The notes under the pieces were generated by a model that saw nothing but the letters and a program-made list of their open reading frames with translations, ran no database searches and was not told the origin of the DNA. Made by a program: the position numbers and the translations under genes. Source: Desertimonas sp963772825 (GTDB taxonomy: Bacteria; Actinomycetota; Acidimicrobiia; Acidimicrobiales; Ilumatobacteraceae). From it: a stretch of DNA of 64,000 nucleotides. Shown piece after piece: positions 16,920-24,553 of the stretch (position 1 is its first letter; each line of letters opens with the position of its first letter). The DNA lies in the NCBI GenBank assembly GCA_963772825.1, contig CAVYYX010000012.1, positions 124,001 to 188,000 on the forward strand, read 5' to 3'.

Positions 16920-17678
16920 ATGCCTGGCGCCTCGGACCCGGACCTCGATCTGGCCGGCTACGCCTGCCTGGCGCTCGTCACCGAGGGGGTCGAGCACGGC
17001 TGGGCGATCGGTACGTTGCTCGCCCCCGACGGTGACCTCGGCCGCATCTGGACGCTGTCCCGGTCGCTCACCTACCGGGCCATCGACCAGCTCGTCGACC
17101 GCGAGCTGGTGACGCGCACCGGCACCGCACGAGGACGTGGTCGGGACCGGCTCCTGCTCCGGGCCACGGCCGCCGGGAAACGGGCAGCGCGCCGGTGGCT
17201 CGACCGGCCCGTCGCCCATGTCCGTGACGTTCGCTCCGAGTTGCTCCTCAAGCTGGCCCTGCGGGACCGAGCCGGGATGCCCGCTGACGGATTGCTCCGG
17301 GCCCAGGGCGAGCTCTTGGCGCCGGTGATCGAGTCGCTCAACGTCCAGGCTTCAGCCGGCGACGCCGTCGATCGCTGGCGGGCGGAGAACGCCCGCGCCG
17401 TGCGCCGCTTCCTCGACGGAGAGCTGCACGTCGCCAGCCGTCATCGCGTCCAGGTGCCGCCGACCACGCTGCGGCTGAGCGCCCGCAATCAGCTGATCGC
17501 CAGGGTCGAGCGGATCACGCACGGCGATGTCCTATCGGCGGTTCGCACGACGCTCCCGGACGGCCAGTCGCTGAACTCCGTGGTCACCAACGATGCGCTC
17601 GGCGACCTCGACCTCGCCGAGGGCGATGAGGTGCTCGTCGTCGTCAAATCAACGGAGGCGATGCTCGCCAAGCCGTGA
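16920..17678 (+). CDS. PadR-type HTH fused to molbindin (Mop) domain regulator
   Basis: 252 residues from ATG 16920 with AAGGTGA five bases upstream. Residues 10-95 are a PadR-like winged helix (ACLALVTEGVEHGWAIGTLL then SLTYRAIDQLVDRELV and a basic wing RGRGRDRLLLRATAAGKRAA). Residues 96-175 are the helical PadR C-terminal part. Residues 184-250 are a single Mop/TOBE molybdate-binding domain (LRLSARNQLIARVERI, then LDLAEGDEVLVVVKSTEAML). Lying divergent to modABC, it is a convincing functional analogue of ModE, but with a PadR rather than LysR-type DNA-binding domain. The molybdate response itself is inferred. Confidence 0.82.
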   Translation: MPGASDPDLDLAGYACLALVTEGVEHGWAIGTLLAPDGDLGRIWTLSRSLTYRAIDQLVDRELVTRTGTARGRGRDRLLLRATAAGKRAARRWLDRPVAHVRDVRSELLLKLALRDRAGMPADGLLRAQGELLAPVIESLNVQASAGDAVDRWRAENARAVRRFLDGELHVASRHRVQVPPTTLRLSARNQLIARVERITHGDVLSAVRTTLPDGQSLNSVVTNDALGDLDLAEGDEVLVVVKSTEAMLAKP

Positions 17679-17694
17679 CTCGTAACGTGATCGG

Positions 17695-18996
17695 GTGACC
17701 GGCGCGCCCGTGATGACTGCGACAGTCAACCTCTCCGACCATCTCGGGGTGCCGCTCGACCGGCCCCTGCGCATCGCTCTCGTCGGGCTCGGCGGCCGCG
17801 GATCGATCTACGCAGCGGACATCGCTGCCAACCATCGGGGCGCCGCCGAGATCGTCCAGCTCGCCGAGCCCCGCCAGAACCAGCGCCAACAGCTGAGCGG
17901 TGCGCTGGGCCTCGACTCGCGGGCGACGTTCGCCGATTGGCACGATCTCGTCGCCGCCGACCGCGTCGCCGACGCTGTCATCATCACGACGCAGGACCGT
18001 GACCATCGCCCGGCGGTCGAGGCGTTCGCCGCCGCCGGCTACGACATCCTCTGCGAGAAGCCGCTGGCCGGCACCGAGGAGCAATGCGCCGCCGCCGTCG
18101 AGGCGGCTGCCGCGGCGGGAGTCTTCCTCGGCGTGTGCCACGTCCTCCGGTACAGCCCCAACACGCTCCGCATCCGCGCCCTGCTCGATGGGGGTGCGAT
18201 CGGTGACATCGTCGCCATCCATCACCTCGAGCCCGTCGGCTGGTTCCACTTCGCCCACTCCTTCGTGCGCGGGCCGTGGCGGCGGGAGGACGAGGCGGGC
18301 CCGATGCTGCTCACCAAGTCGTGCCACGATCTCGATTGGCTCAGCTTCATCGTCGGTTCGCCGGCCATCCGGATCTCGTCGTTCGGGTCGCGCACCCTGT
18401 TCACCGCCGCCAACAAACCCGCCGACGCGTCGGACCGCTGCACGACGTGCTCGATCGAGCCGGAGTGCGCCTACTCGGCCCTGGCGATGTATCACTCCGG
18501 CCTCGACCCAGATCGCGTCGAGGCCTACTTCACGCGCATCGTCGCACCGGAGATGACGCCGGCGGCGGTCGACGTGGCGCTGCGCACGGGCCCGTACGGT
18601 CGGTGCGTGTACGCCTCGGACAACGACGTCGTCGACCACCAGGTCGTCAACGTGGAGTACGCCGACGGGGTCACCGCGGCGTTCACGGTCGTCGCGGCGA
18701 CGCGCCACGAAGACCGCCGCACGTCGATCTTCGGCAGCCGTGGCCAGCTGACCACCGACGGCTCGACCGTCGAGGTCTACGACTTCGCCAGCCGCGAGAC
18801 GACCGCCTTCGACGTCACCGGCGACGGCAGCGGCCACGGCGGGGGCGACGCGGCGATGCTGGCGGCGTTCGTCGACGCCCTGCGCCTCGGTGAGCCGGAG
18901 CGCTTCAGCTCGCAGGGCGCGGCCAGTCTGGCCACCCATCGGCTCGTGTTCGCCGCAGAGCGGTCGCGCACGGACGGTGCCGTCGTCGAGCTGTGA
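17695..18996 (+). CDS. Gfo/Idh/MocA-family oxidoreductase
   Basis: 433 residues from GTG 17695 (ATG 17713 possible), 16 bases after the molybdate regulator gene. The N-terminal Rossmann domain has RIALVGLGGRGSIYA and the family motif CEKPLAGTEEQ (about residues 119-129). The C-terminal domain has HFAHSFVRGPWRRE and KSCHDLDWL. A cysteine group, CTTCSIEPEC near residue 245, is unusual for simple members and may bind a metal. Likely NAD(P)-dependent sugar/inositol-type dehydrogenase; the substrate is not identifiable. Confidence 0.87.
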   Translation: MTGAPVMTATVNLSDHLGVPLDRPLRIALVGLGGRGSIYAADIAANHRGAAEIVQLAEPRQNQRQQLSGALGLDSRATFADWHDLVAADRVADAVIITTQDRDHRPAVEAFAAAGYDILCEKPLAGTEEQCAAAVEAAAAAGVFLGVCHVLRYSPNTLRIRALLDGGAIGDIVAIHHLEPVGWFHFAHSFVRGPWRREDEAGPMLLTKSCHDLDWLSFIVGSPAIRISSFGSRTLFTAANKPADASDRCTTCSIEPECAYSALAMYHSGLDPDRVEAYFTRIVAPEMTPAAVDVALRTGPYGRCVYASDNDVVDHQVVNVEYADGVTAAFTVVAATRHEDRRTSIFGSRGQLTTDGSTVEVYDFASRETTAFDVTGDGSGHGGGDAAMLAAFVDALRLGEPERFSSQGAASLATHRLVFAAERSRTDGAVVEL

Positions 18997-19067
18997 GCAG
19001 CTACGGCGAGGGTCGCACGAGTGCCGCACGCGTTCCGCTCGACGGTCGTCGCGTCGCGGCCACCGTG

Positions 19068-19871
19068 CTACTCGCTGGTCGGACCGTCGAACGCAGGCGG
19101 GCGGCGGTCGCGGGCGGCACGGAAACCCTCGCGGGCGTCAGGCCCACCGAAGCCATACATCTCGTAGGCCAACGAGGCGTCGAAGATCGGGCCCGCCTGG
19201 CGGTACCAGTGGTTGAGCGTGTGCTTCGTCCAACGCAGCGCCGACTGACTCATCGTCGTCAGCTTGATCGCCACCTCGAGGGCCGTGTCGTGCACGGCAT
19301 CGTCGTCGACGCACCGAGAGACGAGCCCGATCCGTTCGGCTTCCTCGCCGCTCAACGGTTCGCACGTCAGCAGGTGGTACTTGGCCTTGGCCATTCCGCA
19401 GAGCAGCGGCCAGCAGATCGCCGCATGATCGCCCGCCGTGACGCCGATACGGGTGTGCCCGTCGATGATCCTCGCACCGCGGGCGGCGATCGAGATGTCG
19501 GCGAGCAGGGCGACGACGAGCCCGGCGCCGACCGCCGGTCCGTGGATCGCCGAGACGATCGGCTTCGAGCAATCGATGAGGTGGTGGACGAGGTCTCGCG
19601 CTTCGCGCAGGACCCGCGTGCGGACGGCGAAGTCCTCGGTCATCGCCTCGATCAACTCGAAGCTACCGCCCGCCGAGAACGCCGACCCGGCGCCTCGAAC
19701 CAGGGCGACCCGTACCGCAGGATCGCGGTCGACGCGTGTCCAGACTTCAGCGAGGTCACGATGGGCGTCGGCCCCGACGGCGTTGAGCCCTGGCGCCTCG
19801 AGCGTGATCTGCAGGACGCCGTCGGCGGGTTCGTCGAACCCGAGAGTGGGAAAGTCGGTGTCGAAACTCAT
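19068..19871 (-). CDS. Enoyl-CoA hydratase/isomerase family protein
   Basis: 267 residues from ATG 19871, three bases after the GntR gene stop. Crotonase fold: the oxyanion-hole segment GSAFSAGGSFELI (about 60-72) and the second loop IHGPAVGAGLVVALLADISIAA (about 108-129) are clear. The two catalytic glutamates of classic hydratases are not at the expected places (GVTAGDHAAICWP instead), so another crotonase reaction is possible. Operon with a FadR-like regulator and opposite a long-chain-type acyl-CoA dehydrogenase points to acyl-CoA catabolism. Confidence 0.85.
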   Translation of the reverse strand: MSFDTDFPTLGFDEPADGVLQITLEAPGLNAVGADAHRDLAEVWTRVDRDPAVRVALVRGAGSAFSAGGSFELIEAMTEDFAVRTRVLREARDLVHHLIDCSKPIVSAIHGPAVGAGLVVALLADISIAARGARIIDGHTRIGVTAGDHAAICWPLLCGMAKAKYHLLTCEPLSGEEAERIGLVSRCVDDDAVHDTALEVAIKLTTMSQSALRWTKHTLNHWYRQAGPIFDASLAYEMYGFGGPDAREGFRAARDRRPPAFDGPTSE

Positions 19872-19874
19872 CTC

Positions 19875-20624
19875 TCAGTCGAGGAGGTCGAGCGGATCGT
19901 CGCCGCCGGGGATCGCCAGCAGGTAACGGTTGGCCTCGGTGAGGTGGCGTCGCCACCACGCCTCGGCGCCCGGTGCATCACCGGCGGCGATCAGCTCCAC
20001 GAGCCGGCGGTGGGCGTCGACCCCGCGGGCGATCACGCGACTCGGACCGTCGTCCTGGCCGAGTCGGCGCAGCTTGGCCATGTCGATGATCTCCCGGAGC
20101 ACGGCATGGAGCAGGGCGATCGTGCGGTTTCCAGCGGTGGCGACGACGAGGGCGTGAAACTCGCTGAACTGGAGCACCAAGCGGCGGCGATCGGCGGCGA
20201 TCTGCTCGCACTCCTCGATCGCCGCCCGCAGGAGGCTGAGGTCCTCATCGGTGCGCCGCTCGGCCGCCAGCGCGGCGGCCGGGCTCTCCAGATTGACCCG
20301 CGCCTCGAGGACATCGGCGAGTGACGCGCCATCGTGTTCGAGGAAGAAGCTGGCGTAGCGGGCGACCATCGCCGCGCTCGGCGCGTGCACGGCGGCCCCG
20401 CCCCGGGCGCCACGTCTGACGGTGATCAGCCGTTCCGTCTCGAGAACCCGGAACGCTTCGCGCAGCGTCGGCCGGGACACCCCGAACTGCTCGGTGAGTG
20501 TCGCCTCCGCCGGTAGCGACTCGCCCTCGCGCAGCTCGCCGCGGACGATGCGCTTGCGAAGGTCGTGGGCGACGAGCTCGGCCGTCTTGGGAACCCGCAA
20601 TGGGGAAGATGAGGTGGAAGCCAC
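19875..20624 (-). CDS. GntR/FadR-family (FCD) regulator
   Basis: 249 residues from GTG 20624. N-terminal winged helix with LRKRIVRGELREGESLPAEA then LTEQFGVSRPTLREAFRVLE, the GntR signature. C-terminal FCD helical domain (about 95-235) with metal/ligand-binding residues in FSEFHALVVATAGN and VDAHRRLVELIAAGD. Divergent from the acyl-CoA dehydrogenase gene with 64 bp between, where a GCCGA-N4-TCGGC inverted repeat is a candidate operator. Likely controls the hydratase and dehydrogenase. Confidence 0.88.
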   Translation of the reverse strand: MASTSSSPLRVPKTAELVAHDLRKRIVRGELREGESLPAEATLTEQFGVSRPTLREAFRVLETERLITVRRGARGGAAVHAPSAAMVARYASFFLEHDGASLADVLEARVNLESPAAALAAERRTDEDLSLLRAAIEECEQIAADRRRLVLQFSEFHALVVATAGNRTIALLHAVLREIIDMAKLRRLGQDDGPSRVIARGVDAHRRLVELIAAGDAPGAEAWWRRHLTEANRYLLAIPGGDDPLDLLD

Positions 20625-20646
20625 GTCGCGCCGAAGCGTACAAACC

Positions 20647-20660
20647 GCCGACCGATCGGC
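20647..20660. promoter_or_regulatory. Candidate GntR operator
   Basis: Inverted repeat GCCGA-CCGA-TCGGC in the 64-bp divergent gap. The inner CCGATCGG is itself palindromic. Position fits dual control of both divergent genes; such short GC-rich repeats can occur by chance. Confidence 0.3.
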
Positions 20661-20688
20661 ACGATGCGGAGCGTCGTAGTGTGCCGGT

Positions 20689-21837
20689 GTGGAGCGCGGC
20701 CTGTTCGACGAAACCCACGAGCAGTTCCGCGCGGCGTTCGCCACGTTCGTCGAGCGGGAGATGGTCCCCCACCGAGAGCGTTGGGAGGAGTCGGGAATCG
20801 TCGACCGCGACGTGTTCACGTCCGCCGGGGCCAACGGGTTCCTCGGCATCGACGTCCCCGAAGAGTTCGGCGGCGGGGGGGTCGCCGACTTCCGCTTCAA
20901 CGTCGTGATCGCCGAGGAGCTGCAGCGTGCCGACGTCAACGCCGCTGGCCTCGGCATCACCCTGCACAACGACGTCTGCCTGCCGTACTTCAACCAGCAG
21001 GCGAACGACGAGCAGAAGAAGCGCTGGCTGCCGGGGATCTGTGCCGGCGAACTGATCACCGCCGTGGCGATGACCGAACCCGGCATCGGCTCCGATCTGG
21101 CGTCGATGGCGACCAGCGCGGTCCGCGATGGCGAGCACTACGTCGTCAACGGCTCGAAGACGTTCATCACCAATGGGATCAACGCCGACCTCGTCATCAC
21201 CGCCGTGAAGACCGACCCTGCGCAGCGCCATCGGGGGATGTCGCTGCTCATCGTCGAGCGCGACACGCCGGGATTCGAGCGCGGCCGCAACCTCGACAAG
21301 GTCGGCATGCACGCCCAGGACACCGCCGAGCTGTTCTTCACCGACGCGCGCGTGCCGGTGGCCAACCGGCTCGGCGACGAAGGCACGGGATTTCTCCAGC
21401 TCGTCGCCAACCTCGCCCAGGAGCGGCTGTCGATCGCCGTGACCGCCGTGGCCGCGGCCCGCGCCGCGTTCCAGCGCACGCTCGACTACGCCAAGGAGCG
21501 CACGGCGTTCGGACAGCCGATCGGCACGTTCCAGAACAGCCGCTTCCGATTCGCCGAGATGATCACCGAGATCGAGATCGCCCAGGCCTTCGTCGATCGC
21601 TGTGTGCTGGCGCTCAACGAGGGGACGTTGACCGCCGACGAGGCGGCGATGGCCAAGTGGTGGTGCACCGAGCTGCAGGGCCGCGTCGTCGACGCGTGCG
21701 TGCAACTGCATGGTGGCTACGGCTACATGACCGAGTATCCGATCGCCAGGGCGTTCACGGACGCCCGGATCACGCGGATCTACGGCGGCACCACCGAGAT
21801 CATGAAGGAGATCATCGGCCGCTCCCTCGGTTTGTGA
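20689..21837 (+). CDS. Acyl-CoA dehydrogenase (long-chain type)
   Basis: 382 residues from GTG 20689. N-terminal helical domain (DETHEQFRAAFATFVEREM), middle beta domain with AVAMTEPGIGSDLASM (FAD/substrate signature) and NGSKTFITNGI. The C-terminal domain has ERTAFGQPIGTFQNSRF, QLHGGYGYMTEYPIARAF and the end IYGGTTEIMKEII. As in LCAD and isovaleryl-CoA dehydrogenase, the base is probably Glu in AQERLSIA rather than the medium-chain position. Flavoenzyme of fatty-acid beta-oxidation passing electrons to ETF. A large hairpin repeat begins directly after the stop. Confidence 0.93.
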   Translation: MERGLFDETHEQFRAAFATFVEREMVPHRERWEESGIVDRDVFTSAGANGFLGIDVPEEFGGGGVADFRFNVVIAEELQRADVNAAGLGITLHNDVCLPYFNQQANDEQKKRWLPGICAGELITAVAMTEPGIGSDLASMATSAVRDGEHYVVNGSKTFITNGINADLVITAVKTDPAQRHRGMSLLIVERDTPGFERGRNLDKVGMHAQDTAELFFTDARVPVANRLGDEGTGFLQLVANLAQERLSIAVTAVAAARAAFQRTLDYAKERTAFGQPIGTFQNSRFRFAEMITEIEIAQAFVDRCVLALNEGTLTADEAAMAKWWCTELQGRVVDACVQLHGGYGYMTEYPIARAFTDARITRIYGGTTEIMKEIIGRSLGL

Positions 21838-21918
21838 ATTGGAGTGTTTCCTGCCGATGGAGTGTCACGCGTCGAGTTTCCCGGCAGCAGACACTCCGAC
21901 GGCAGCAGACACTCCAAT
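21838..21918. repeat. Compound hairpin repeat of GGAGTGTC/GACACTCC units
   Basis: The right arm is a tandem of CGGCAGCAGACACTCC (21882-21897 and 21900-21915, period 18). The left arm has two diverged inverted copies starting ATTGGAGTGT (21838) and ATGGAGTGTC (21857). Outer arms pair 17 of 19 bases. It fills the space between the acyl-CoA dehydrogenase stop and the ppgK start (only 12 bases beyond), so it may end transcription of the first gene or control the second. Confidence 0.8.
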
Positions 21919-21930
21919 AGGGTGCGGGGC

Positions 21931-22689
21931 GTGAGCGTGGGCGAGTCGGTGGCGTTCGGCATCGACATCGGGGGCTCGGGGATGAAGGCCGCACCGGTCG
22001 ACCTGAGCACCGGTGCGCTGGTGGGCGAACGGCACAAGATCCTGACCCCCCAACCGGCGACGCCGGAGGCGATGGCCGACGTCGTCGCCCAGCTTGTCGA
22101 CCACTTCGGTTGGGATGGCAACGTCGGGGTGGCGTTCCCAGCCGTCGTGCGCAACGGTGTCGCCCGGACGGCGGCGAACATCGACACGGAGTGGATCGGC
22201 ACCGACGTCGATGCCGTGTTCACCAAGGCGTCGGGGCGGCCGGTGCACGTCATCAATGATGCCGATGCCGCGGGACTCGCCGAGATGCGCTTCGGCGCCG
22301 GCCGCGGGCGCAACGGGGTGGTGATCATGCTCACGCTGGGCACTGGAATCGGATCGGGACTGTTCCTCGACGGCAAGCTGGTGCCGAACACCGAGCTCGG
22401 CCACCTGATCCTCGACGGCCACGAGGCCGAGCATCGAGCGGCCGCCGTCGTCCGGGAACGCGAGAAGCTGTCGTGGAAGGAGTGGGCGGAGCGCATCGAT
22501 CGCTACCTCGCCCACGTCGTGTTCTTGTTCTCACCCGATCTGCTGATCCTCGGCGGGGGCGTCAGCCGCAAGCCTGACAAATGGCTGCAGTACGTCGACG
22601 TCGACGCCGAGATCGCCGTGGCGACGCTGGAGAACGAAGCCGGTATCGTCGGCGCGGCGTCGATCGCCGAGAACGCCACAACGCGCTGA
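21931..22689 (+). CDS. ppgK: Polyphosphate glucokinase
   Basis: 252 residues from GTG 21931; the upstream in-frame region belongs to the hairpin repeat. ROK fold with phosphate loop FGIDIGGSGMKAAPVD (about 9-24), catalytic Asp in INDADAAGLAEM, LTLGTGIGSGLF, and the PpgK-specific ELGHLILDGHEAEHRAA, KLSWKEWAERIDRYL and ILGGGVSRKPDKW. It phosphorylates glucose with polyphosphate (and usually ATP), a typical actinobacterial trait. Length fits the family. Confidence 0.95.
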   Translation: MSVGESVAFGIDIGGSGMKAAPVDLSTGALVGERHKILTPQPATPEAMADVVAQLVDHFGWDGNVGVAFPAVVRNGVARTAANIDTEWIGTDVDAVFTKASGRPVHVINDADAAGLAEMRFGAGRGRNGVVIMLTLGTGIGSGLFLDGKLVPNTELGHLILDGHEAEHRAAAVVREREKLSWKEWAERIDRYLAHVVFLFSPDLLILGGGVSRKPDKWLQYVDVDAEIAVATLENEAGIVGAASIAENATTR

Positions 22690-22732
22690 AACCCAGCGTG
22701 GTTCCGCCGGCGCGGCGAGCGAGACTGACTCC

Positions 22733-24553
22733 GTGGCGAAGACAACGACGTCTCGCCGGCGCGCCCTGACAGCGCTGATCCGGCCCGATGCCCGCAGGTG
22801 GGCGGTGCTCGGCGCGCTCATCGCCGCGGCGTCCGCCGGTGCGCTGGCCGGCCCGCTGATCGTCCGCCGCATCGTCGACGAGGCCACCGACGGCACGACC
22901 GCCCGGGCGATCGTCGGGCTCGGGATCCTGTACCTCGTCGTCGCCGCCGTCACCCAGGTGCTCAACGTCGTCGTCGTCAGATCGGCGACGATTGCGGCGT
23001 GGCGGATCACCAACGGGCTGCGCCTCGACATCACCCGCCACGTCCTCGGTCTCGACCACGAGTTCCACCGCAAGCACACGCCGGGTGAGCTGATCCAACG
23101 CGTCGATGGCGACGTCACGAACGTATCCAACTTCCTCTCCCAGGTCGTGCCGAAGGTCCTCGGAGCGGCGCTCGTGCTGTCGGGAATGCTCGGTGTGCTC
23201 ACCGTCCTCGACTGGCGACTGGGCCTCGGCATGCTCGCCTATCTCGCCCTGTCGATCCTCCTCGTGATGAGCATGCGCCACAAGGCAGTGCGCGAGTCGT
23301 CCGATGAGATGGGCTCGTACGCCCGGCTCTACGGCGGGATCGAGGAACGCCTCACGGCCGTCGAGGACCTGCGCGCGAACGGCGCCGAGAACCATGCGAT
23401 GTGGCGGTTCGTGGAGGACAGCTCCGAGGCGATCGAGACGGCGGTCCGCCGCGAAGCAGCGTTCCTGCGGATGTGGTGGGCGCTGCAGATCGACGTCGCC
23501 ATCGGGCTCGTCGGGACGCTCGTCCTCTCGGCGGCGCTCGTGAGCAATGGGGCGATCACCCTCGGCACGGCGTTCCTCCTGTTCCAGTACGTGCACCTGA
23601 TGATCAGGCCGCTCGAGGAGCTCGCCGACCAGCTCGAGGTGATCCAGAAGGCCAACGGGGCGATGAACCGGGTCGTCGAGCTGCTCGCCATCGAGCCGAC
23701 GGTCGTCGACAGCGGTACGACGAGGCCACCGCGCGGCCCGCTCAGCGTGACCTGCACCGGTGTCGGCTTCGGCTACGACGAGGTCCAGCCGATCCTTCAC
23801 GACGTCGACCTGGAGATCGCCGGCGGTCGCTCGGTCGGGGTCGTCGGGCGCACCGGGAGTGGCAAGACGACGTTCTCGCGGTTGCTGCTGCGGCTCGTCG
23901 AGACGACTCACGGCTGTGTGGCCCTCGGCGGCGTGCCGATCGCCGACATCCCGCTCGCCGAGCTGCGCCGCCGCGTCGCCCTCGTCCCCCAGGAGGTCGA
24001 GCTGTTCGAGGGCACGATCCGTGACAACGTCACGATGTTCGATACGGAGCCAACCGACGCCGATGTCGAGCAAGCGCTGCGCCACGTCGGCCTCGACTCG
24101 CTCGTCGACACCGGCATCGACCGCCCGCTCGGGTCTGGTGGGGCAGGGCTGTCGGCAGGCCAGGCGCAGCTGCTGGCGCTTGCCCGGGTCTGGCTGCGCA
24201 ACCCGGACCTGGTCGTCCTCGACGAGGCGACGGCGCGGGTCGACCCGGAGACGGAGCAGCGCATCGCCCTGGCGATCGCCGAGCTGATGAAGGGCCGCAC
24301 GACGTTCGTCATCGCCCACCGCCTGTCGACCCTCGACATGGTCGACGAGATCGTCGTGTTCGACAGCGGCCGGATCGCCGAGCACGGCGACCGCACAGCG
24401 CTTGTCGACAACCGCGACAGCCGCTTCCGGCACCTGCTCGAGCTGGCGTTGGCGGTGGAGTCCGACACGGTCGGCCCCGAGGTGGTGGTCGAGCGATTCG
24501 TCGACGACCTCGAAGAGCCGACGGTGCACCGACTCGAGGCGGACGTCTCATGA
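22733..24553 (+). CDS. ABC exporter half-transporter, subunit 1
   Basis: 606 residues from GTG 22733. Six-helix exporter membrane domain (about 20-310), then nucleotide-binding domain with Walker A GRTGSGKTT, Q-loop ALVPQEVELFEGTIRDNV, signature LSAGQAQ (second Gly replaced by Ala), Walker B LVVLDEA with intact catalytic Glu, and switch His VIAHRL. A roughly 45-residue C-terminal acidic extension follows. ATGA overlap with subunit 2. Together they form a heterodimer in which the canonical ATP site pairs this Glu with the LSGGQ of subunit 2. The substrate is unknown (drug/lipid/peptide). Confidence 0.9.
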   Translation: MAKTTTSRRRALTALIRPDARRWAVLGALIAAASAGALAGPLIVRRIVDEATDGTTARAIVGLGILYLVVAAVTQVLNVVVVRSATIAAWRITNGLRLDITRHVLGLDHEFHRKHTPGELIQRVDGDVTNVSNFLSQVVPKVLGAALVLSGMLGVLTVLDWRLGLGMLAYLALSILLVMSMRHKAVRESSDEMGSYARLYGGIEERLTAVEDLRANGAENHAMWRFVEDSSEAIETAVRREAAFLRMWWALQIDVAIGLVGTLVLSAALVSNGAITLGTAFLLFQYVHLMIRPLEELADQLEVIQKANGAMNRVVELLAIEPTVVDSGTTRPPRGPLSVTCTGVGFGYDEVQPILHDVDLEIAGGRSVGVVGRTGSGKTTFSRLLLRLVETTHGCVALGGVPIADIPLAELRRRVALVPQEVELFEGTIRDNVTMFDTEPTDADVEQALRHVGLDSLVDTGIDRPLGSGGAGLSAGQAQLLALARVWLRNPDLVVLDEATARVDPETEQRIALAIAELMKGRTTFVIAHRLSTLDMVDEIVVFDSGRIAEHGDRTALVDNRDSRFRHLLELALAVESDTVGPEVVVERFVDDLEEPTVHRLEADVS

